Source of the DNA: Rhodohalobacter mucosus
Lineage (GTDB): Bacteria; Bacteroidota; Rhodothermia; Balneolales; Balneolaceae
Direction: 5' to 3'
DNA: 64,000 nt
Assembly: GCF_003150675.1 (NCBI RefSeq)
Contig: NZ_QGGB01000008.1
Span: 248,001-312,000, forward strand
Below are positions 8,289-16,909 of this stretch, piece by piece. How positions within the stretch are numbered: the stretch's first letter is position 1; each line of letters opens with the position of its first letter. The notes beneath the pieces were generated by a model that saw only the letters and a program-made list of their open reading frames with translations, did no database searches and had not been told where the DNA came from. Position numbers and translations under genes: made by a program.

Positions 8289-9629
8289 ATGTTTGAAGAT
8301 TTGTCTTCTAAAATAGAATCAGCCGTTCAGACCCTGAAGGGTCAGTCCAGGATCACTGATGTTAATATAGCCGAAACCGTTCGGGAAATACGGCGCGCTC
8401 TCCTCGATGCAGATGTGAACCTCGATGTTGCCAGGGAGTTCACCAACAATATTAAAGAGAAAGTGATGGGTTCCGGCGTACTCACCAGCGTCAACCCGGG
8501 ACAGCAGTTTACCAAAATCGTTTATGACGAAATGGTGCAGATTCTCGGTGAAACCCGGTCCGATATCGCTGTTGCAAATACGCCGCCCACCGTTATTTTG
8601 ATTGCCGGTCTTCAGGGTTCGGGTAAAACAACTTTTTCCGGAAAGCTTGCACGATATCTAAAAACTGAAAATAACAGAAATCCCATTCTGGCCGCCGCTG
8701 ACGTCTATCGGCCGGCCGCCATCAATCAGCTTAAAACGCTGGCCGACGATATCGGGGTCCCGGTTTATTCCATCGAACAAAAAGACCCGGTCCGCGTTGC
8801 CAGGGAAGCCGTTTCCATGGCAAAAAGCCTGGCTCTCGATACAGTAATTATCGATACGGCAGGCCGTATGCATGTAGACGAGCAGATGATGAATGAAGTG
8901 GCGGAAATCAAAAAAGCCGTCAACCCGCACGAAATACTGTTTGTTGTAGATGCTATGACCGGCCAGGATGCGGTAAACACAGCGAAAGCATTTAATGAAA
9001 CGATCGATTTTGACGGTGTTGTGCTGACAAAGATGGATGGAGACACCCGGGGAGGAGCTGCACTCTCTATCCGTTCCGTTGTTGAAAAGCCGATTAAATT
9101 CATGAGCACGGGTGAAAAGCTGGATGCTCTCTCTCCATTTTATCCCGATCGTCTGGCTCAGCGAATTCTCGGCATGGGCGATGTAGTTTCTCTGGTTGAA
9201 AAGGCTCAGAAAGAGTTTGATGAACAACAGGCTGAAAAGCTCCAGAAAAAGATAAAGTCCGACAAGTTTGATCTGAATGATTTCTACGAACAGATTCAGA
9301 AGATCAAGAAAATGGGAAATGTTGCCGATCTGGTCGGTATGATTCCCGGTGCAGATAAAGCTCTTCAGGACGCTGATTTTGACGAAGATTCTTTTAAGCC
9401 CATTGAAGCGATAATCAGCTCTATGACACCTGAAGAACGCGAGGATCCGTCACTGCTTAACGGAAGCCGCAGAAGGAGAATTTCAAAAGGTTCCGGCACT
9501 ACGGTTCGGGAAATAAACGAACTGATGAAGCAGTTTGACCAGATGAAGAAGATGATGAAGACAATGTCAAAAATGAATAAAGCGGGCCGTGCCATGCAAG
9601 GCCTGAAGAACCTGCCTTTTGGGCGATAA
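8289..9629 (+). CDS. ffh: Signal recognition particle GTPase Ffh
   Basis: Targets nascent membrane and secreted proteins to the SecYEG channel together with the SRP RNA and FtsY. The four-helix N domain is followed by the G domain with P-loop GLQGSGKTTF, DTAGRMHVD, and TKMDGDTRGG, then the Met-rich M domain (residues about 320-446) ending in helices with MKKMMKTMSKMNKAG, which contacts RNA and signal peptides. The length, 446 residues, is normal. It precedes rpsP by 37 bp, as in many bacteria, so the two are probably in one operon. Confidence 0.98.
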   Translation: MFEDLSSKIESAVQTLKGQSRITDVNIAETVREIRRALLDADVNLDVAREFTNNIKEKVMGSGVLTSVNPGQQFTKIVYDEMVQILGETRSDIAVANTPPTVILIAGLQGSGKTTFSGKLARYLKTENNRNPILAAADVYRPAAINQLKTLADDIGVPVYSIEQKDPVRVAREAVSMAKSLALDTVIIDTAGRMHVDEQMMNEVAEIKKAVNPHEILFVVDAMTGQDAVNTAKAFNETIDFDGVVLTKMDGDTRGGAALSIRSVVEKPIKFMSTGEKLDALSPFYPDRLAQRILGMGDVVSLVEKAQKEFDEQQAEKLQKKIKSDKFDLNDFYEQIQKIKKMGNVADLVGMIPGADKALQDADFDEDSFKPIEAIISSMTPEEREDPSLLNGSRRRRISKGSGTTVREINELMKQFDQMKKMMKTMSKMNKAGRAMQGLKNLPFGR

Positions 9630-9653
9630 AAATTATACGTAAACAAACCTTAC

Positions 9654-9659
9654 AAGGAG
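9654..9659 (+). promoter_or_regulatory. Shine-Dalgarno AAGGAG that fixes the TTG start of rpsP
   Basis: AAGGAG is placed 7 nt before TTG at 9667. It is notable because strong Shine-Dalgarno motifs are uncommon before genes in this group, and here it supports a non-ATG start. Confidence 0.7.
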
Positions 9660-9666
9660 TACATCA

Positions 9667-10665
9667 TTGATTAAATTAAGATTACAGCGAAAAGGAAGAA
9701 AAAAGAGGCCATTCTACCACATTGTGGTGGCAGACAGCCGGTCGCCAAGAGATGGCCGGATTATTGAACAACTTGGCCGTTTCGACAATGTGAGCGAAAA
9801 CAAGCAGCTTACATACGACGAAGACCGGGTTATCCACTGGCTCCGCATTGGCGCCCAGCCGAGCAATACTGTACGGAATATCCTTCAAAAAGAAGGGATA
9901 CTCTATAAAGTACATCTGATGCGCTGGGGTAAAAGCGAAGAAGAAATTGAAGCCGCCCTTGAGGAGTGGAGATCACAGCGTACAGCCCGTGAATCAGAGA
10001 AAGATGTAAGCAGAAAAACGCAGCAAAAAGAGCTGCTGAAAGCGGAAGAGAAAGAGTATAAGAAACAGCTTGAAGAGAAAGCTGCAGCTGCCGCTAAAGA
10101 GCTTGAAAAGAAAAAAGAGGAAGAAGCCAAAGCCAAGGCCGAAGAGGAAGCAGAAGCCCAAAAAGCCGAACAGGCTGAAGAGGCCCCTGAAGCTGCTGAA
10201 GCATCTGAAACTGAAGCGGAAACCGCTCCGGAAGAAGAAACTGAAAAAGCAGCTGCTCCCGAAGAAGCGGAAGAAGAAAAAGCAGCGGCTGAAGAGGAAG
10301 CAACCTCTGATGAAGCAGAAGAGGAGGAAGCCAAGGCTGAAGAGTCCAAAAAACCTGAAGCTGAAGCACAGCCCGAGGAGCAAGACGTCGCAGAAGAAAC
10401 CGAAACCTCAGAAGAGCAACCGGAAGCTGCAGAGGAAGAGACGCCTGATGAAACCCAGGCCGAAGCTGCACCTGAAGAGGAGGCTGAAGAGAAAGAGGAA
10501 GAGGAGGAAAAAGCTCCTGCCTCTCTTTCAACCGATATGAATGCCAATGAGGCCATAGATCACATTAAGAACACGCCCATTGATGAGCTGAAAGGATTTG
10601 TTCCTGAAGATGAGGAACGGGTAACTGTGCAGCGTGCATGGGAAGCTAAACAGGCTGAAGATTAA
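9667..10665 (+). CDS. rpsP: Small ribosomal subunit protein bS16 with a very long acidic C-terminal extension
   Basis: Residues 1 to about 85 form a normal bS16 core (starts with TTG, reads IKLRLQRKGRKKRPFYHIV, then DGRIIEQLGRFD). The usual protein stops near residue 80-100, but this one runs to 332. Residues about 105-285 are a low-complexity Glu/Ala/Lys-rich, probably helical or disordered segment, and the last 45 residues form a distinct end containing NEAIDHIKNTPIDELKGFVP. Longer bS16 tails are known in Bacteroidota, so the extension is lineage-typical in kind but unusually long. The tail frame is supported by ending just before rimM with no internal stop over 600 bp. Confidence 0.93.
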   Translation: MIKLRLQRKGRKKRPFYHIVVADSRSPRDGRIIEQLGRFDNVSENKQLTYDEDRVIHWLRIGAQPSNTVRNILQKEGILYKVHLMRWGKSEEEIEAALEEWRSQRTARESEKDVSRKTQQKELLKAEEKEYKKQLEEKAAAAAKELEKKKEEEAKAKAEEEAEAQKAEQAEEAPEAAEASETEAETAPEEETEKAAAPEEAEEEKAAAEEEATSDEAEEEEAKAEESKKPEAEAQPEEQDVAEETETSEEQPEAAEEETPDETQAEAAPEEEAEEKEEEEEKAPASLSTDMNANEAIDHIKNTPIDELKGFVPEDEERVTVQRAWEAKQAED

Positions 10666-10692
10666 CACTGAATATGATAAATACGGCCGGCA

Positions 10693-11232
10693 ATGAAACC
10701 TTCGGCAGATAACCGGTTCACGGAAATCGGCCGGCTCGGAAAGGCTCACGGACTTCAGGGTGAAATCCGTTTCTTTCCGAACAAACTGTTTGATCCCGGC
10801 CTGTTTGACCAGGTTTCGATTTTTTACATGAAAAACCGCCGGTCTGATATGGTTCCGGTTCGTCTGATTAATTACCGGACTGAAAACAAGCAGAAGCAAG
10901 TATTGTTCTTTGTAAAATTTGATATGATCACCACACGAAGTGATGCGGAAGAGGCGATGGACAAAGCCCTCTATGCAGATCGGTCTGAACTGGAATCCGT
11001 TGTGACTGAGCAGGAGGGTACCGCTGATGCAGATCTTACAGGCTATGCGGTGTTTTGCAATGGGAAAAGATGGGGTGAAGTTCTGGATGTACTCGACAAC
11101 CCCGCGCATCCCATTCTCGAAATGCGTGTTGAATCAGGTGCACTCCTGGTTCCATATGTAGACGAGTACGTAGAAAGCGCTGACCATGAAGAAGGTGCAA
11201 TCTATTGCAAAAACCTTAACCAACTGATCTAA
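10693..11232 (+). CDS. rimM: Ribosome maturation factor RimM
   Basis: Assists 30S head assembly by binding uS19. The N-terminal RimM domain starts at IGRLGKAHGLQGEIRF, and the PRC-barrel domain includes GYAVFCNGKRWGEV, HPILEM and VPYVDEYV. At 179 residues it has normal length. It lies between rpsP (27 bp) and trmD (6 bp) in the classical order. Confidence 0.96.
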   Translation: MKPSADNRFTEIGRLGKAHGLQGEIRFFPNKLFDPGLFDQVSIFYMKNRRSDMVPVRLINYRTENKQKQVLFFVKFDMITTRSDAEEAMDKALYADRSELESVVTEQEGTADADLTGYAVFCNGKRWGEVLDVLDNPAHPILEMRVESGALLVPYVDEYVESADHEEGAIYCKNLNQLI

Positions 11233-11238
11233 CCCTCT

Positions 11239-11934
11239 ATGCTGCGGATAGATATCATTTCCGGTGTACCCGAGCTCCTCAGGAGTCCGCTGGAGCATAG
11301 CATAGTGGCCAGGGCCAGGGAGAAGAAGCTTACGGAAATCTTTATTCATGATTTACGCGAGTATTCTGACGACAAGCACCATAAGATCGATGATTATCCC
11401 TACGGTGGCGGAGCGGGAATGGTTTTATCACCGCAACCCATTTTTTCGTGCATAGAAAAACTGATGTCGGAAAGAAGTTACGATGAGATCATTTTTACTG
11501 CCGCAGACGGGGTTCCTTTTAAACAGCAGCACGCGAACGAACTATCCGTCAAAAAGAATATCATTATTCTTTGCGGACACTATAAAGGAGTGGATCAGCG
11601 CGTCAGGGATATGCTGATAACCCGCGAATTTTCTGTCGGCGATGTAGTGCTTTCCGGAGGTGAACTTCCCGCACTGGTTATTACCGATGCCGTTGTTCGC
11701 CTGATCCCGGGATCGCTGGGAGATGCGGAGAGCGCATTGACGGATTCGTTTCAGGATGACCTCCTGGAACCGCCTGTTTATACAAGGCCGTCTGTGTTTA
11801 AAGGGGCCGCAGTACCGGATGTGTTGCTCTCAGGGGATCATAAAAAAATTGAAACATGGCGTTCAGATATGGCAATTGAGCGAACCAGGGAACGAAGACC
11901 CGATTTATACAAAAAATTTAAAAAGAAAAACTAA
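11239..11934 (+). CDS. trmD: tRNA (guanine-N1-)-methyltransferase TrmD
   Basis: Methylates G37 of tRNAs using S-adenosylmethionine to prevent frameshifting. Key trefoil-knot motifs are present: [23 protein letters not shown] and [15 protein letters not shown], plus the dimer-interface stretch with [16 protein letters not shown]. At 231 residues it is a complete SPOUT-class enzyme. It is the third gene of the rpsP operon. Confidence 0.97.
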   Translation: MLRIDIISGVPELLRSPLEHSIVARAREKKLTEIFIHDLREYSDDKHHKIDDYPYGGGAGMVLSPQPIFSCIEKLMSERSYDEIIFTAADGVPFKQQHANELSVKKNIIILCGHYKGVDQRVRDMLITREFSVGDVVLSGGELPALVITDAVVRLIPGSLGDAESALTDSFQDDLLEPPVYTRPSVFKGAAVPDVLLSGDHKKIETWRSDMAIERTRERRPDLYKKFKKKN

Positions 11935-11957
11935 AGCCCAGTAACGAGGACAAAATC

Positions 11958-12332
11958 ATGGACAAACTAAAATTAGTAGAACAGACCGTTGTACGCGACG
12001 ACATACCGGAGTTTAATGCCGGCGACACTGTAAATGTTCATTACCGTGTTCGTGAAGGGGAGAAGGAACGTATTCAGCAATACGAAGGCGTTGTTATTAA
12101 TGAGCGCGGAAGTGGAGCCAATAAAACGTTTATCGTTCGTAAAATGTCCGGAAGTGTGGGCGTTGAAAGAATTTTCCCCCTCTATTCACCATTTATTGCC
12201 AAAATTGATGTGAAGAAAAGAGGCCGTGTCCGGCGCTCGAAGCTCTTTTATCTCCGAGAGCGGCGTGGTAAATCAGCCAGAATTCGTGAAAAGGATTCTA
12301 TCAATAAGAATCAGAATAAGGACAAGGAGTAA
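11958..12332 (+). CDS. rplS: Large ribosomal subunit protein bL19
   Basis: A 124-residue ribosomal protein at the 30S/50S interface. Family motifs: [41 protein letters not shown] and [19 protein letters not shown]. It ends with a short Lys/Asn-rich tail. It closes the rpsP-rimM-trmD-rplS operon, 23 bp after trmD, and is followed by a clear terminator. Confidence 0.97.
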   Translation: MDKLKLVEQTVVRDDIPEFNAGDTVNVHYRVREGEKERIQQYEGVVINERGSGANKTFIVRKMSGSVGVERIFPLYSPFIAKIDVKKRGRVRRSKLFYLRERRGKSARIREKDSINKNQNKDKE

Positions 12333-12339
12333 TCTCCTG

Positions 12340-12372
12340 AAAAGCGGTGATCGTTCAGACATCGCTTTTTTT
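12340..12372 (+). terminator. Rho-independent terminator of the rpsP-rplS operon
   Basis: A 10-bp stem with one G-T pair (arms 12340-12349 and 12360-12369), a 10-nt loop and a run of seven T on the 3' side, starting 8 bp after the rplS stop. Confidence 0.85.
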
Positions 12373-12495
12373 GTTCTGTGGTGATGATGAATGTCCGGAT
12401 CTAATCTGCTTTTTGTCAATTCACCTCAGATTCACACGATTCTGTTTACTTACAAACTGAGGTACGAAAACACTATCTGAAAACCAATTTCAGGA

Positions 12496-13056
12496 ATGAT
12501 GAATATTATCTTATTTGGCCCGCCGGGAGCCGGAAAAGGAACACAGGCTGAAAAAATATCTTCTAATTTTAATCTTCCCCATCTGTCAACAGGCAATATC
12601 TTCAGGGAGAACATTAAAAATGAAACCCCTCTTGGAAAGAAGGTTAAATCCATCATGGATTCGGGGAATCTGGTGCCGGATGAAACCGTGGTTGAACTGG
12701 TTGCCAGTGAGCTCGACAAACCTATGTATGACAATGGCGTAATACTGGATGGCTTTCCCAGAACGGTTGCACAGGCAAAAGAACTGGATAGCTATCTGGA
12801 AAAAAATGACAAGCAGATCGATGCATTCATCACGCTTGAAGTACCGGAAGAAGAGCTAATCAGCCGTATTTTGAACCGCGGTGAAGGCAGAAGCGACGAC
12901 ACCCCGGAAAAAGTAAAAACCAGGCTCCAGGTTTATCGCAATGAAACCAAGCCCGTTATGGATTACTACGAAGAGAAGGGAGCCGTGCAGAAAATTGACG
13001 GTGTCGGCAGTGTGGATGAAATCTTCAACAGAATCAAAGATGCTGTTTCTGAATAA
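12496..13056 (+). CDS. adk: Adenylate kinase
   Basis: Interconverts ATP + AMP and 2 ADP. P-loop GPPGAGKGTQ at about residues 8-17, NMP-binding LSTGNIFRENI, GFPRTVAQA, and RSDDTPEKVKTRL in the lid/Arg region. At 186 residues it is the short-lid form without the zinc-binding insertion, common in Bacteroidota. Two adjacent ATGs (12496 and 12499) could serve as start; the second matches most relatives. It has its own promoter region after the rplS terminator. Confidence 0.97.
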   Translation: MMNIILFGPPGAGKGTQAEKISSNFNLPHLSTGNIFRENIKNETPLGKKVKSIMDSGNLVPDETVVELVASELDKPMYDNGVILDGFPRTVAQAKELDSYLEKNDKQIDAFITLEVPEEELISRILNRGEGRSDDTPEKVKTRLQVYRNETKPVMDYYEEKGAVQKIDGVGSVDEIFNRIKDAVSE

Positions 13057-13100
13057 TAGTTACAGCATCCGAATACATTCACTATAGTAGTGTACTTAAA

Positions 13101-13132
13101 AATCCCCGCTACATTTTCTTGGCGGGTTTTCT
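13101..13132 (+). terminator. Probable terminator between adk and the convergent phosphatase-family gene
   Basis: A 5-bp GC stem (13105-13109 and 13122-13126) has a 12-nt loop and is followed by TTTTCTT, with a run of A on the other side. The stem is short, so strength is uncertain. Confidence 0.5.
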
Positions 13133-13138
13133 TATATC

Positions 13139-14032
13139 TCAATTTTCTAATAGCCGGATGATGGCCGGCGCTACATCCGTAATACGCTTGCTCTCCCGGA
13201 AAGGCTCAACATCTCCTTTCACAAACAATGGAACCGGATTTCTTGTATGAGTTCTGACCGACAAGTCCTCCAGGTTCCCGTGATCACTTGTAAGAAGAAA
13301 CGTATCCGTATGATCGAGCTGTTTTAATATACCCGATAAAAAACGATTCAAATCGGTCAGTATCTTCTCAGCTTTTTCAAAATCCATTTCATGGCCCGCT
13401 TTATCGGTCAGATAATACTCATAGAGTACAAGATCATGCGCATTAAGCGAATCCGTTACCCTTTCAGAAGCTTCTTCGGGGGTTATCAGGGGCACATCCA
13501 GGCCAAGCATCTCCCTCCATGCATATTGGGTAATTTCAGCCGTAACCGCTGTACCGTTTAATATATCATCGATCGTATTCAGTCTTACACCGGCCGATCT
13601 GGCCATAAGTGTAGTTGAAGTCCACCTGTTTTTTTTGGATGATTTTCTGAAAAAGATGTCGGGGTAAGCATTCAGAAAATGGGGTTTTTTACCAAGTTCA
13701 ATTACTTTGTGAAACAGGCTTTGATTCTCCAGAATAGGCTTGGTGGTTGAATATGGATAAGGGCCGAAATGCTTGCCAATTAGCTTTGAAGCATTTTCAC
13801 CTGAAAAAAGGCTAACCTGTCCCGTACCGCTTTGAGGAAGTCCCTCTACCCCCAGGTTCGCATCCAGCATTTTATACAGTGTGTTTTCTGTAACCCTCTC
13901 TTTACATCCTGAATGCAGGCCATCACAGCCTGTGAAGTGGGAAAAAGCGCTCCATTTATCTGAACTGAGCGGATTTTGAGAACCTTTATCTCCAACTCCC
14001 ACTCCGTCAACAAAGATAAATACCACACTCAT
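13139..14032 (-). CDS. Alkaline-phosphatase-superfamily metalloenzyme, substrate unknown
   Basis: A 297-residue cytosolic protein of the alkaline phosphatase/phosphoglycerate mutase fold. Metal-ligand motifs are in place: FIFVDGVGVG with Asp9 at the N-terminus, the nucleophile loop PQSGTGQVSLFSG, TDKAGHEMD, TSDHGNLED and THTRNPVP. It lacks the inserted domain of cofactor-independent phosphoglycerate mutase, so that activity is unlikely; phosphodiester or nucleotide hydrolysis is possible. It overlaps dtd by 4 bp (ATGA), so the two genes are translationally coupled. Confidence 0.85.
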   Translation of the reverse strand: MSVVFIFVDGVGVGDKGSQNPLSSDKWSAFSHFTGCDGLHSGCKERVTENTLYKMLDANLGVEGLPQSGTGQVSLFSGENASKLIGKHFGPYPYSTTKPILENQSLFHKVIELGKKPHFLNAYPDIFFRKSSKKNRWTSTTLMARSAGVRLNTIDDILNGTAVTAEITQYAWREMLGLDVPLITPEEASERVTDSLNAHDLVLYEYYLTDKAGHEMDFEKAEKILTDLNRFLSGILKQLDHTDTFLLTSDHGNLEDLSVRTHTRNPVPLFVKGDVEPFRESKRITDVAPAIIRLLEN

Positions 14033-14478
14033 TGCGCCTCTTTTTTAATAATAAGTGTAACCGGTCCGTCATTCACAAGTTCTACATCCATCATGGCTCC
14101 AAAAACCCCTGATTCAACATTGAGATCGGTTCTTTGTCTGAAAATTTCGATCATCCGTTCATAAATGGGTTCCGCTGCCTCTGGCGGTGCAGCATCCGTA
14201 AACCCGGGCCTCGTGCCTTTTCTTGTATCACCGTAGAGGGTAAACTGGGATACCACAAGTATTTCTCCATTAACATCCTGTACCGAACGGTTCATCAAAC
14301 CCTCCTGATCATTAAAAATCCTGAGCTTCATAATTTTATTGCAGCACCATTCAAGCTGCTCATCGGTATCGTCTGCATGTATTCCAGCCAGTAGAAGAAG
14401 CCCGTGGCCAATTTTACCGATTATTTCTCCATTTACGGTAACCGATGCTCTTTTAACGCGCTGGACTACAATTTTCAT
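14029..14478 (-). CDS. dtd: D-aminoacyl-tRNA deacylase
   Basis: Hydrolyses D-amino acids, and glycine mischarged on tRNA-Ala, from tRNA. Both active-site motifs are present: SQFTLYGD (SxxQFTL-type with the catalytic Thr region) and NDGPVT near the C-terminus, whose Gly-Pro excludes L-amino acids. At 149 residues it is the standard dimeric form. Its start codon borders the proposed replication origin. Confidence 0.97.
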   Translation of the reverse strand: MKIVVQRVKRASVTVNGEIIGKIGHGLLLLAGIHADDTDEQLEWCCNKIMKLRIFNDQEGLMNRSVQDVNGEILVVSQFTLYGDTRKGTRPGFTDAAPPEAAEPIYERMIEIFRQRTDLNVESGVFGAMMDVELVNDGPVTLIIKKEAQ

Positions 14479-14491
14479 TTGTTGAATAACT

Positions 14492-14500
14492 TGTGGATAA
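14492..14500 (-). promoter_or_regulatory. DnaA box, perfect consensus
   Basis: TGTGGATAA on +, i.e. TTATCCACA on -. A second box of the TTTTCCACA form follows at 14514-14522 in the same orientation, 13 bp away. Confidence 0.7.
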
Positions 14501-14685
14501 AACGGGATTTCTATGTGGAAAACGAGTGACGGCTAAATTATGTCATATTTCTCCACAACAATTAACATCTGTTCAGGGTTACCAACAGTTAAAAAGAATA
14601 ACCCGGTTCGTGAACGAAGATGATCCAAAAGATAGGTGTGAAATATGCAAAATGTTAATTACTTAAAATACCACTCCATAACTAA

Positions 14686-14710
14686 TTGATATTATTGATA
14701 TAAATATCAA
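14686..14710. repeat. AT-rich inverted repeat inside the candidate origin
   Basis: Perfect 8-bp arms TTGATATT and AATATCAA are separated by nine A/T-rich bases. It lies between the two DnaA-box groups and may be part of a duplex-unwinding element. Confidence 0.5.
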
Positions 14711-14762
14711 CAATGTTGTTCACATCCGATCCCCTTTTCAGAAACGGATCAGGAAAACTTTT

Positions 14763-14779
14763 TTATCCACATATCCACA
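14763..14779 (+). promoter_or_regulatory. Two abutting DnaA boxes
   Basis: TTATCCACA (perfect) at 14763-14771 shares its last base with ATATCCACA (one mismatch) at 14771-14779, on the same strand. Confidence 0.7.
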
Positions 14780-14831
14780 CGGTTCTACTACTATACAACA
14801 AAATCAAAATTTCATTTTTTCAGTAATTACC

Positions 14832-14840
14832 TGTGGAAAA
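14832..14840 (-). promoter_or_regulatory. DnaA box (TTTTCCACA)
   Basis: TGTGGAAAA on +, matching the relaxed consensus TTWTNCACA on -. It lies about 100 bp before the purM start. Confidence 0.6.
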
Positions 14841-14939
14841 CCTTTTGGAATAAAGGAAAATGTGAACCCTGTTTCTTTTTATATTTGATCGGAAAGGTAG
14901 TCCGATCTGAAGCAACTTAATTAAATTCCTTTAAAATCT

Positions 14940-15944
14940 GTGTCTGAAAAAAAGTTCACCTATAAAGATTCCGGAGTCGACATACAGGCAGGAGAAGATC
15001 TTGTCAATTCAATAAAAGATGTTGTAAAAGAGACTCACAATGCAAATGTGGTAAGCAATATCGGTGGATTCGGCGCTCTTTTCTCTGCGGATTTTAAAAA
15101 CTTACGTAATCCGGTGCTTGTAAGCAGCGTAGACGGCGTAGGTACAAAACTGATCGTTGCCTTTAAAACAAATACCTATGATACGGTTGGCCAGGATCTG
15201 GTAAATCATTGTGTAAACGATATAGCCGTTTGCGGTGCCACACCTCTCTTTTTTCTAGACTATTTTTCTACCGGAAAACTGGAGCAGCATATAGGGTACG
15301 ATGTTATCAGGGGCTTTGCGAAAGCTTGTAAAGAGAATGGAGTGGCGCTGATTGGCGGTGAAACGGCAGAAATGCCCGATATCTACCAAAAGGGAGAGTT
15401 TGACCTGGCCGGTACAATTGTAGGAGTTGTAGACAGGGATGAGCTGATCACCGGCGAGCAAATCCAAAAAGAAGATCTTCTGATTGGCTTTAAAAGTACA
15501 GGTTTGCATACCAACGGTTATTCTCTGGCAAGAAAAGTTCTTTTCAGTAAGTTTGACGTAAATGACACTCCTGAAGAACTGAGCTCCAGTATTGGTGAAG
15601 AACTGCTAAAAGTTCATAAGTCCTATCTGCCCCTTATTTCCCGCCTCAGGAACAAGAAAGGCATCCATGGATTCTCACACATCACAGGTGGCGGTATCGA
15701 GGGAAATACAAAACGTATTCTGCCGGACGGCCTGAAGCTATCGGTTAAGTGGGACAGCTGGGAAAGGCCTTCTATCTTTTCCCTGATCCAAAAACTTGGA
15801 AATGTTCCTGAAGAGGATATGAGAAGTTCTTTTAACCTGGGAATCGGGTTGATTGCAGTAATCTCAAAAGACGCTCTTTCCGAGATGGAAGATGTATGCA
15901 ATGAACTCGGGGAAGAGTGGATCCAAATTGGCAAAATTGTCTGA
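14940..15944 (+). CDS. purM: Phosphoribosylformylglycinamidine cyclo-ligase (AIR synthetase)
   Basis: Closes the imidazole ring in purine synthesis using ATP. Motifs: SSVDGVGTKLIVAF, VNDIAVCGATPLFFLDY, ALIGGETAEMPD, LIGFKSTGLHTNGYSLAR and ITGGGIEGNTKRILP. At 334 residues it is complete. The start is GTG at 14940 (SEKKFTYKDSGVDI), which matches where the family begins. It stands alone, without other pur genes nearby. Confidence 0.97.
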   Translation: MSEKKFTYKDSGVDIQAGEDLVNSIKDVVKETHNANVVSNIGGFGALFSADFKNLRNPVLVSSVDGVGTKLIVAFKTNTYDTVGQDLVNHCVNDIAVCGATPLFFLDYFSTGKLEQHIGYDVIRGFAKACKENGVALIGGETAEMPDIYQKGEFDLAGTIVGVVDRDELITGEQIQKEDLLIGFKSTGLHTNGYSLARKVLFSKFDVNDTPEELSSSIGEELLKVHKSYLPLISRLRNKKGIHGFSHITGGGIEGNTKRILPDGLKLSVKWDSWERPSIFSLIQKLGNVPEEDMRSSFNLGIGLIAVISKDALSEMEDVCNELGEEWIQIGKIV

Positions 15945-16040
15945 TTGAACCGATTGCCCGAAGGCTGATTCTATTCAAAAGCGATGCAGTAGAGCATGAA
16001 GTGCTGGTGACACATGTTCCCAGGTACAGTTTTACCGGAT

Positions 16041-16058
16041 GGCTCTTAAAAAAGAGCC
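16041..16058 (+). repeat. Perfect hairpin downstream of purM
   Basis: GGCTCTT and AAGAGCC arms (7 bp) with a four-base A loop, about 100 bp after the purM stop. It is not followed by a good T tract, so it may be a weak terminator or an mRNA-end stabiliser. Confidence 0.4.
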
Positions 16059-16141
16059 CGATTTGCTGTATACCTGAAATTCACATTGTGAGCCGGGAAA
16101 CTTTTCACACTCACACCGATTAAATACCCTTAAAAAAAGCG

Positions 16142-16861
16142 ATGAACGGAAATTGGATTAAAGCAGCGGTAGTAACGGGACTCTCATTTATTTCGGGACT
16201 ATTTATACTTGGAACCTATATCCACAGCTCAGTGGATACGTTTAAACAGTATGAACGTACAGTAACAGTTCGCGGACTCTCTGAGCAGGAACACAGGGCA
16301 GATATTGTGATCTGGCCCATACAGTTTACGGAGGCAAGCAATGATCTTCAGGAGATTTATACATCCCTGGATGAAGGGGCTGAAAAAATAAGAAGTTTTC
16401 TTATCGATTCAGGTCTTACACATGAGGAGATATCCGTTTCCTCTCCCGTGGTTACCGATCGCTCGGCGCAGCGCTACGGAACGGATGGTTCGATGCAGTT
16501 CAGGTACGTTGCAACGCATACCGTAACGGTCTATTCAGATCAGATTGAGAAGGTAAGAGAAATCATGAGCAGCATAGCTGATCTGGGCCGCCAGGGTATT
16601 ACGATCAGCGGTGATGAATTTTCAAACAGAACGGAGTACCTGTTTACACGTTTGAATGATGTAAAGCCGATGATGATTGAAGAAGCGACGATTGAAGCGA
16701 GAAAAGTAGCAGAAAAATTTGCAGAGGATTCAAACAGTAAACTTGGTAAAATTAAGACAGCTTCACAGGGACTCTTTACGATCTCGCCACGTGATAACAA
16801 CAATCCGCACATCAAAAAAGTGAGGGTGGTATCCACCATTGTTTATTATCTGACGGATTAG
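16142..16861 (+). CDS. SIMPL domain-containing protein, membrane-anchored
   Basis: A 239-residue protein with a single N-terminal hydrophobic segment (about residues 7-27) followed by a SIMPL (DUF541) domain: RTVTVRGLSEQEHRADIVIW, then the internal YxTSLDEGAEKIRSFL helix and RYVATHTVTVYSDQIEKVRE. The domain is presumably periplasmic. SIMPL proteins are widespread and their function is poorly defined; some affect stress resistance or outer-membrane traits. Confidence 0.88.
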   Translation: MNGNWIKAAVVTGLSFISGLFILGTYIHSSVDTFKQYERTVTVRGLSEQEHRADIVIWPIQFTEASNDLQEIYTSLDEGAEKIRSFLIDSGLTHEEISVSSPVVTDRSAQRYGTDGSMQFRYVATHTVTVYSDQIEKVREIMSSIADLGRQGITISGDEFSNRTEYLFTRLNDVKPMMIEEATIEARKVAEKFAEDSNSKLGKIKTASQGLFTISPRDNNNPHIKKVRVVSTIVYYLTD

Positions 16862-16909
16862 GTATCTTTTTGGTCAATATTCATCCTGCTTTGAAGTAAG
16901 AAATAATTT

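Larger units (their letters stand above)
14479..14939. other. Candidate chromosomal replication origin (oriC): DnaA-box cluster in an AT-rich gap
   Basis: 461 bp without any gene, between divergent dtd and purM. It contains two perfect TTATCCACA boxes (14492-14500 on -, 14763-14771 on +), two TTTTCCACA boxes (14514-14522 and 14832-14840, both on -), and single-mismatch boxes at 14549-14557, 14716-14724 and 14771-14779. Between the two box groups lies an AT-rich stretch (about 14640-14715) with an inverted repeat, a plausible unwinding element. mnmG-rsmG with parS sites and gyrAB lie within 15 kb. Against it: dnaA and dnaN are absent, and several strongly expressed neighbours point toward this site. 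The purM promoter must also be here. Confidence 0.6.

Noticed and set aside
10070-10540. Long Lys/Pro-rich and Ser-rich ORFs in other frames over the rpsP tail
   Set aside because: They are mirror products of the GAA/GCT-rich repeat coding for Glu and Ala in bS16; composition is extreme and they have no start context.
15917-16123. 68-residue ORF after purM
   Set aside because: It starts within purM, has odd composition and no family resemblance, and contains a hairpin.
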